This document shows, piece after piece, positions 4,961 through 9,258 of a stretch of DNA of 9,258 bases; position 1 is the stretch's first letter; each line of letters begins with the position of its first letter. The translations under genes were made by a program, and so were the position numbers. Below the pieces are notes generated by a model. It made no database searches, had not been told where the DNA came from, and saw nothing but the letters and a program-made list of their open reading frames with translations. Source of the stretch: Rhodobacteraceae bacterium UBA6236 (GTDB lineage Bacteria; Pseudomonadota; Alphaproteobacteria; Rhodobacterales; Rhodobacteraceae); the NCBI GenBank assembly GCA_002440945.1, contig DJWG01000044.1, positions 1-9,258 of the forward strand, given 5' to 3'.

Positions 4961-5922
4961 TGACCCTGCCTGCCGCGATATCCGGGTCGGGCGCCTTCCG
5001 GGTGCTTGTTCTCGGGGCCGCGGCAGGCGGCGGCTTGCCGCAGTGGAACTGCGGTTGTGCCACCTGCCGGGCGGCATGGGCCGATCCGGCGCTGCGGCAG
5101 GGTCAGGTGAGCCTTGCGGTAACAGCGGATGGCGGGGCGCACTGGTTCCTCGTCAACGCCTCGCCCGACCTGCGCGCACAGATCCTTGCCACGCCGGATC
5201 TGCACCCCCATCCCGGGCAGTTGCGCCATTCGCCCATCGCCGGCGTGATCCTGACCAATGGCGAGGTCGATGCCGTTGCGGGCCTGTTGTCGATGCGCGA
5301 AGGCCAGGCCTTCACGATCCACGCCCATGCGCGGGTTCTTGACCTTCTGCAGATGAACCCGATCTTCAACGTCCTCGACCCTGCCCGCGTGCCGCGCCTT
5401 GCCGTGACGCCCGGCCAGCCGTTCGAGCCGCTCTTGCCGGATGGCACGGCCTCGGGGCTCGAGGTTCTGGCCTTCGAGGTGCCGGGCAAGGTCGCGTGGT
5501 ACATGGAAGGGGTGGCGGGCGTTCCGCGCGAAAGCCCCGGCGATACGCTCGGCCTGACCTTCCGGCCGAAGGGCAGGTCCGGCCCGGTAGTCCATGTCCT
5601 GACCGCTTGCGCCCGGATCGACGATGCCCTGCGCGCAAGGCTCGACGGGGCCGATCTTGTCTTCTTCGACGGCACGCTCTGGACCGATGACGAGATGATC
5701 GCCCAAGGGTTGGCCCCCAAGACCGGCGCGCAGATGGGCCATCTGCCCATGTCGGGGCCAGAGGGCGCCATCGCCGGACTGGAAGGCCTGACCATCGGGC
5801 GCAAGGTCTTTGTCCATATCAACAACTCCAACCCCGCCCATTTGCCCGACTCGCCCCAGCGCCACGCGATCGAGGCCGCGGGCTGGGGCATTCCGTCCGC
5901 GAATGAAGGATATGCGCCATGA
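4960..5922 (+). CDS. pqqB: PQQ biosynthesis protein PqqB (metallo-beta-lactamase fold)
   Basis: A 320-residue protein of about the usual family length. LGAAAGGGLPQWNCGC at 18-33 and C31-x-C33-x2-C36 form the conserved N-terminal glycine/cysteine signature. The segment that carries the HxHxDH metal motif in ordinary beta-lactamase-fold hydrolases here reads TNGEVD (99-104), as is normal for PqqB. DLVFFDGTLW and FVHINNSNP near the C-terminus are further family markers. PqqB is reported to act as an iron-dependent hydroxylase of the cross-linked Glu-Tyr intermediate, before PqqC. The ATG at 4960 adds about 12 residues ahead of the usual start of homology (R-V-L-V-L-G) and lacks a strong ribosome binding site, so it is probably read by reinitiation after pqqA (TAATG). 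It ends in an ATGA overlap with pqqC. Confidence 0.96.
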   Translation: MTLPAAISGSGAFRVLVLGAAAGGGLPQWNCGCATCRAAWADPALRQGQVSLAVTADGGAHWFLVNASPDLRAQILATPDLHPHPGQLRHSPIAGVILTNGEVDAVAGLLSMREGQAFTIHAHARVLDLLQMNPIFNVLDPARVPRLAVTPGQPFEPLLPDGTASGLEVLAFEVPGKVAWYMEGVAGVPRESPGDTLGLTFRPKGRSGPVVHVLTACARIDDALRARLDGADLVFFDGTLWTDDEMIAQGLAPKTGAQMGHLPMSGPEGAIAGLEGLTIGRKVFVHINNSNPAHLPDSPQRHAIEAAGWGIPSANEGYAP

Positions 5923-6683
5923 ACGACCTGTCAGCCCCACTAGCCGAACCCCACGAACCGCTGGACAGCGCCGATGCGATGGAACGCCGTCTGCGCTGGA
6001 TCGGGGCGACGCGCTATCATTCGTTGCACCCCTTCCACCGGATGCTGCACGGCGGCCAGCTGACCAGGGGCCAGGTCCAGGCCTGGGCGCTGAACCGCTA
6101 TTGCTACCAGTCGATCATCCCGATCAAGGACGCGGTGGTGATGTCGCGCTTCCGCGACCGGATGATCCGGCTGGAATGGCGCCACCGGATCGAGGATCAC
6201 GACGGCTCCTTCGACAGCGAAGGCGGCATCGAACGCTGGCTGAAGCTGACCGACGGGCTGGGGCTGGACCGCGCCTATGTGGAATCGCTGGAAGGCGCCC
6301 TGCCCGCGACCCGCTTCGCCACCGAAGCCTATGTCCATTTCGTGCGCGAGAAGTCACCGCTTGAAGCCATCGCCTCGTCCCTGACCGAGTTGTTCGCCCC
6401 GACCCTGCACGAGGAACGCATCTCGGGGATGCTGAAGCATTACGATTTCATCCATCCGGGCATCATGACCTATTTCCAGCGCCGGCTGGATCAGGCGCCC
6501 CGCGATGCCGAATTTGCCCTGGCCTATGTGCGCGAACACGCCACCACGCCCGAGGCGCGGATGGCCGTCTGCGATGCGCTGACCTTCAAGACCAACGTCC
6601 TTTGGGTGCAGCTTGATGCGCTGCACCATGCCTATGTGAATGGCAACGTGCCGCCGGGTGCCTTCCGGCCGGACGGGATGTGA
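5919..6683 (+). CDS. pqqC: Pyrroloquinoline-quinone synthase PqqC
   Basis: A 254-residue cofactor-free oxidase that carries out the last step: ring closure and eight-electron oxidation of the intermediate to PQQ. Residues remembered from the Klebsiella enzyme are all found at a constant offset of +10: H34, R60, Y63, Q64, K70, R90, H94, E157, H164, Y185, R189 and K224. The active site is therefore expected to be intact. Further landmarks are HPFH (37-40), HRIEDHDG (89-96) and HEERISGML (164-172). Length is normal (Klebsiella 251), and PqqC is not fused to PqqD, unlike in Methylobacterium. The ATG lies in an ATGA overlap with the pqqB stop, and the TGA overlaps pqqD by one base. Confidence 0.97.
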   Translation: MNDLSAPLAEPHEPLDSADAMERRLRWIGATRYHSLHPFHRMLHGGQLTRGQVQAWALNRYCYQSIIPIKDAVVMSRFRDRMIRLEWRHRIEDHDGSFDSEGGIERWLKLTDGLGLDRAYVESLEGALPATRFATEAYVHFVREKSPLEAIASSLTELFAPTLHEERISGMLKHYDFIHPGIMTYFQRRLDQAPRDAEFALAYVREHATTPEARMAVCDALTFKTNVLWVQLDALHHAYVNGNVPPGAFRPDGM

Positions 6684-6988
6684 TGGCCCGCCTGACCCTT
6701 CAGCCCGGCAGCATCGTCAAGCTGCCGCGCCACATCGTCCTTCGCCACGACAAGGTGCGGGATCGCTGGGTGATCCTGGCGCCGGAACGGGTGCTGGTGC
6801 CCGACGCCATCGCCGTGACGGTGTTGCAGCGGCTGGACGGCATCCAGACGCTGGCAGAGGTGGCCGAGGGGTTGGCGCGCGACTTCACCGCGCCGGTCGA
6901 GGTGATCCTGACCGACATCACCGCGCTGTTGCAGGATCTGGCCGACAAGAATTTCCTGATCGAGACGGAGCCCGGACACCATGGATGA
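6683..6988 (+). CDS. pqqD: PqqA-binding chaperone PqqD
   Basis: A 101-residue protein. PqqD binds the PqqA peptide and delivers it to the radical-SAM enzyme PqqE; the fold is the RiPP recognition element shared by many peptide-modifying systems. The family signature is seen as LRHDKVRDRWVILAPERVLV, starting near residue 20, followed by A-x-x-V-L-Q-R-L-D-G and a C-terminal helical part ending D-L-A-D-K-N-F-L. The ATG at 6683 forms a TGATG junction with pqqC; a GTG one codon earlier (6680) is equally readable and would only add one residue. The stop lies inside pqqE (ATGGATGA, eight-base overlap), consistent with the tight stoichiometry of the PqqD-PqqE complex. Confidence 0.95.
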   Translation: MARLTLQPGSIVKLPRHIVLRHDKVRDRWVILAPERVLVPDAIAVTVLQRLDGIQTLAEVAEGLARDFTAPVEVILTDITALLQDLADKNFLIETEPGHHG

Positions 6989-8168
6989 TCTTGCCCGTTC
7001 CCCCGACCCCGCAACGACCCCCGACCCCGCAACGACCCTTGGCCCCGCCGCCGGCGAAACCCACGCCATTCCCCTTGCGGTTCTGGCCGAACTGACCCAC
7101 CGCTGCCCGCTGCAATGCCCCTATTGCTCGAACCCCGTGGCGCTGGACCCGTCGTCAAAGGAACTGACGACCGAAGAATGGCTGCGCACCATCGACGAAC
7201 TGGCCGAAATCGGGGTTCTGCAGATCCACTTCTCGGGCGGGGAACCCGCCGCGCGAAAGGATCTGGAACAGCTGGTCGCCCGCGCCAATCAGGTGGGGCT
7301 TTACACCAACCTCATCACCTCGGCCGTGATGCTGACAAGGCCGCGGCTCGAGGCGCTGGCCGATGCCGGGCTGAACCATGTGCAGATCAGCTTCCAGGGG
7401 GCCGAGCCGGGGATCGCCGACCGCGTCGGCGGCTACAAGGGCGGCCACGCGAAGAAGCTCGAGGTTGCCGCCTGGGTGCGCGACCTGGGCCTGCCGCTGA
7501 CCGTGAACGCGGTGATGCACCGCCAGAACCTGGACCAGTTGCCTGCGATGATCGACATGGCGGTGGCGCTCGGCGCGGGCCGGATCGAGGTGGCGAACGT
7601 GCAGTATTACGGCTGGGCGCTGAAGAACCGCCGCGCCCTGATGCCGACGCCCGAACAGGTGGACGACTGCCTGCGCGTCGTGGCCGAGGCGCGCGAACGG
7701 CTGCACGGCATCCTGGAAATCGACCATGTGCTTCCCGATTACTACGCCGACCGGCCCAAGGCCTGCATGGGCGGCTGGGCGCGGCAGTTCTTCAACATCT
7801 CGCCCCAGGGCAAGGTGCTGCCCTGTCACGCCGCCGAAACCATCACCACGCTGAATTTCGAAAGCATCCGCGGCAACCGCTCCATCGCCGAGATCTGGCA
7901 CAATTCCGAAGCGATGAACGCCTTCCGCGGCACCGGCTGGATGCAGGAACCCTGCCGCTCCTGCGTTCACAAGGAAGAGGATTTCGGCGGCTGTCGTTGC
8001 CAGGCCTTCGCGCTGACCGGCGATGCCCATGCCACCGACCCGGCCTGCGCCTTTTCGCCCCGGCATGCCGAACTGTTCAAGGTCGCCGCGACCGAGGCCG
8101 CCGAAGAGGCCGACCGCTTTACCTATCGCAACTTCTCGGGCGGGACGGCCGAGAAGGATGGGGCCTGA
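6981..8168 (+). CDS. pqqE: PqqA peptide cyclase PqqE (radical SAM, SPASM domain)
   Basis: A 395-residue radical-SAM enzyme that forms the C-C bond between the Glu and Tyr side chains of PqqA bound to PqqD. The SAM-cluster motif is C42-x3-C46-x2-C49, and S-G-G-E-P is at 85-89. The SPASM region supplies auxiliary cluster ligands: C262, C282, C325, C328, C338, C340 and C356. D334 sits where the unusual aspartate ligand of the Methylobacterium enzyme falls by a +15 offset. The C-terminal D-R-F-x-Y-R is also typical. The first 27 residues are a proline/alanine/threonine-rich extension before the conserved core, containing two copies of P-D-P-A-T-T. A later start is not needed, since the ATG overlaps the end of pqqD in a coupled arrangement. 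The last 11 bases overlap the hydrolase gene. Confidence 0.97.
   Translation: MDDLARSPDPATTPDPATTLGPAAGETHAIPLAVLAELTHRCPLQCPYCSNPVALDPSSKELTTEEWLRTIDELAEIGVLQIHFSGGEPAARKDLEQLVARANQVGLYTNLITSAVMLTRPRLEALADAGLNHVQISFQGAEPGIADRVGGYKGGHAKKLEVAAWVRDLGLPLTVNAVMHRQNLDQLPAMIDMAVALGAGRIEVANVQYYGWALKNRRALMPTPEQVDDCLRVVAEARERLHGILEIDHVLPDYYADRPKACMGGWARQFFNISPQGKVLPCHAAETITTLNFESIRGNRSIAEIWHNSEAMNAFRGTGWMQEPCRSCVHKEEDFGGCRCQAFALTGDAHATDPACAFSPRHAELFKVAATEAAEEADRFTYRNFSGGTAEKDGA
7001..7036 (+). repeat. Two-copy 18-bp perfect tandem duplication in pqqE
   Basis: CCCCGACCCCGCAACGAC occurs at 7001-7018 and again at 7019-7036. In frame it encodes P-D-P-A-T-T twice, in the non-conserved N-terminal extension of PqqE. 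The perfect identity points to a recent slippage event that kept the frame. Confidence 0.9.
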
Positions 8169-9051
8169 CGGCGGCCTCCTCGAGGTCGGCGACGGACACC
8201 GCCTTTGGGTCGCCGCCGAAGGCCGGGGCCAGCCGGTGCTGGTGCTGCATGGCGGGCCGGGCAGCGGCTGTTCGCCCGCGATGCGGGGCCTGTTCGATGC
8301 TGAAAAGCACCGCGCGATCTTTCTTGACCAGCGCGGCGCGGGGAAAAGCGAACCCGCCCGCAGCCGCCAATCCAACACCACGGCGCATCTGGTGGCCGAC
8401 ATCGAAGTTCTGCGGCAGGCGCTGGGGATCGAGGCGTGGCATGTCTTCGGCGGCTCCTGGGGGGCGACCCTGGCGCTGACCTATGCCGAGGCGCATCCCG
8501 ACCGGGTCCGGGGCATGGTCCTGCGGTCGGTCTTTCTGGGCACATCTGCGGAACTGGACTGGGCCTTCCGCACCGCGCTTCCCGCCTTCTTTCCGGCCCA
8601 TGCGGCGGCCCTTCAGGCGGTGATGGCGGGCGGCGGGCTCGCGGCGCTGTGGCAGGCGATCCTGGACCCCGACCCCGCCCGGCACCGCCCGGCGGCACTG
8701 GCCTTCTACCGGGCCGAACGCGCGCTGTCCGAACTCACCCCCGCCCCCGACCTGCCCGATCCGGGGGCCGAGGGCCAATGCCCCGCCACCCCCTTCATGG
8801 AGGCGCATTACTTCGCGCAAGGCTGTTTCCTTACCCCCGACCAGTTGATCCGGGACGCGGGGCGGCTGTCAGGCATTCCAGCGGAAATCATCCAGCCCCT
8901 GCAGGACATGCTCTGCCCGCCCGCCACCTCGGCCCGGCTCGCAACCGCCTGGCCTGGCGCACGGGTGACGGTGGTGCCGGGCGCGGGTCATTCACTGATG
9001 CATCCACCAGTGTTTGAGGCCTGCAAGGCGGCTCTGGCGCGGCTGATCTGA
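8158..9051 (+). CDS. Prolyl aminopeptidase-like alpha/beta hydrolase (S33 family) in the pqq operon
   Basis: A 297-residue protein with prolyl-iminopeptidase hallmarks: oxyanion-loop H-G-G-P-G at 31-35, D-Q-R-G-A-G-K-S at 57-64, nucleophile S100 in G-G-S-W-G, and H278 in G-A-G-H-S. In ordinary family members the acidic residue lies in a G-R-Y-D motif; here the aligned segment reads P-L-Q-D-M-L-C-P, so D250 survives but G-R-Y is replaced. It is also shorter than typical enzymes of about 310-330 residues. The ATG at 8158 overlaps pqqE by 11 bases; an in-frame upstream start at 8023 would lie deep inside pqqE and encode proline-rich residues. There is no signal peptide. Position suggests a role in trimming PqqA-derived peptides, or recycling the leftovers, after PqqE acts. 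That is inference: the true substrate is unknown. Confidence 0.85.
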   Translation: MGPDGGLLEVGDGHRLWVAAEGRGQPVLVLHGGPGSGCSPAMRGLFDAEKHRAIFLDQRGAGKSEPARSRQSNTTAHLVADIEVLRQALGIEAWHVFGGSWGATLALTYAEAHPDRVRGMVLRSVFLGTSAELDWAFRTALPAFFPAHAAALQAVMAGGGLAALWQAILDPDPARHRPAALAFYRAERALSELTPAPDLPDPGAEGQCPATPFMEAHYFAQGCFLTPDQLIRDAGRLSGIPAEIIQPLQDMLCPPATSARLATAWPGARVTVVPGAGHSLMHPPVFEACKAALARLI

Positions 9052-9235
9052 ACTACGAAAGTTGCAGACTGCGATGGGTTTGAGCCGACGGATCTGCCAG
9101 ATCGACGCCGGCTTGGACGGCTTTATTTGGGCCGGTCGGCGGCACAGATAGGAGAAACCGCGAACCAAGTTGCGAACCAACGAATCAATAGCCCCCGGGA
9201 GCCTGCACTTCATCCAACAAAACAAGGGATTTCGA
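9052..9235. other. Intergenic region between the pqq operon and a converging tRNA
   Basis: No gene is supported. Visible are a small perfect hairpin GATCT-gcc-AGATC at 9091-9103, the candidate terminator at 9107-9128, and a direct repeat GCGAACCAA at 9160-9168 and 9172-9180. A minus-strand open frame crosses the region into the hydrolase gene, but it resembles no known protein and would span the tRNA's downstream flank. Confidence 0.5.
9107..9128 (+). terminator. Weak candidate terminator of the pqq operon
   Basis: GCCG (9107-9110) pairs with CGGC (9118-9121) around a seven-base loop, followed by TTTATTT (9122-9128). The stem is only four base pairs, so the call rests mainly on the T-rich tract and its place 56 bases after the last stop codon. 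Confidence 0.3.
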
Positions 9236-9258
9236 TGGTACCGCCTCCCCGGCTCGAA
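9236..9258 (-). tRNA. 3' end of a tRNA gene (cut by the right edge)
   Basis: Read on the minus strand, the last 23 bases give, in order: a seven-base T-loop TTCGAGC (9258-9252) with the invariant T-T-C-R-A pattern; CGGGG (9251-9247), with the conserved C61 as its first base; a seven-base acceptor strand AGGCGGT (9246-9240); discriminator A (9239); and an encoded CCA (9238-9236). Every position fits the 3' quarter of a canonical tRNA. The 5' part, including the anticodon, is beyond the window, so the amino acid cannot be told. The acceptor 5' strand should read ACCGCCT. Confidence 0.75.

Noticed and set aside
8992..9225. Minus-strand open frame of 77 codons past the hydrolase gene
   Set aside because: It overlaps the C-terminal coding part of the hydrolase and shows no known protein features or ribosome binding site.

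Overview
The window is GC-rich with dense, overlapping genes. Family content and gene order suggest an alphaproteobacterium, probably of the Rhodobacteraceae (Paracoccus/Rhodobacter-like). That placement rests on protein character and base composition, not on a marker gene. No transposase, integrase or CRISPR array is visible.

Left part (1-2110). The first 103 bases are the 5' end of ilvD on the minus strand, reading out of the window. A divergent intergenic region with an 8-bp-arm inverted repeat separates it from a plus-strand gene for an AIFM3-like Rieske-FAD/NAD(P)H oxidoreductase (461-1990).

Middle part (2110-4549). Two minus-strand genes overlap at a TTGA junction and both encode secreted proteins. 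The upstream one is small and carries eight tandem N(K/R)LA-x pentapeptides, encoded by a 15-bp DNA tandem repeat. The downstream one is a cysteine-rich ADYC-domain protein starting at TTG. I see no described function for this pair, and it is the best candidate here for an undescribed system. About 445 bp upstream, transcribed the other way, lie a short hemerythrin-type di-iron protein (related to the C-terminal domain of YtfE/ScdA/DnrN) and an AhpD/carboxymuconolactone-decarboxylase-like CxxC protein. These two overlap by 8 bp and look like a small nitrosative/oxidative-stress unit. A 23-bp near-perfect palindrome lies in the divergent intergenic region.

Right part (4803-9051). This is a complete, tightly packed pyrroloquinoline quinone (PQQ) operon, pqqA-B-C-D-E, followed by an S33 prolyl-aminopeptidase-like hydrolase. 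PqqA is the 26-residue peptide precursor, with its Glu and Tyr at positions 16 and 20. PqqD binds PqqA and presents it to the radical-SAM enzyme PqqE, which joins Glu to Tyr. Proteolysis and PqqB hydroxylation follow, and PqqC performs the final ring closure and oxidation. All junctions overlap (1, 4, 1, 8 and 11 bp), implying one transcript and translational coupling. A plausible promoter, a 5' leader hairpin and a strong ribosome binding site precede pqqA. No pqqF/pqqG-type protease gene is in the window.

The right edge (9236-9258) is the 3' end of a minus-strand tRNA gene: T-loop, T-stem, acceptor strand and encoded CCA. So the PQQ operon lies between a small stress-gene block and a tRNA locus.
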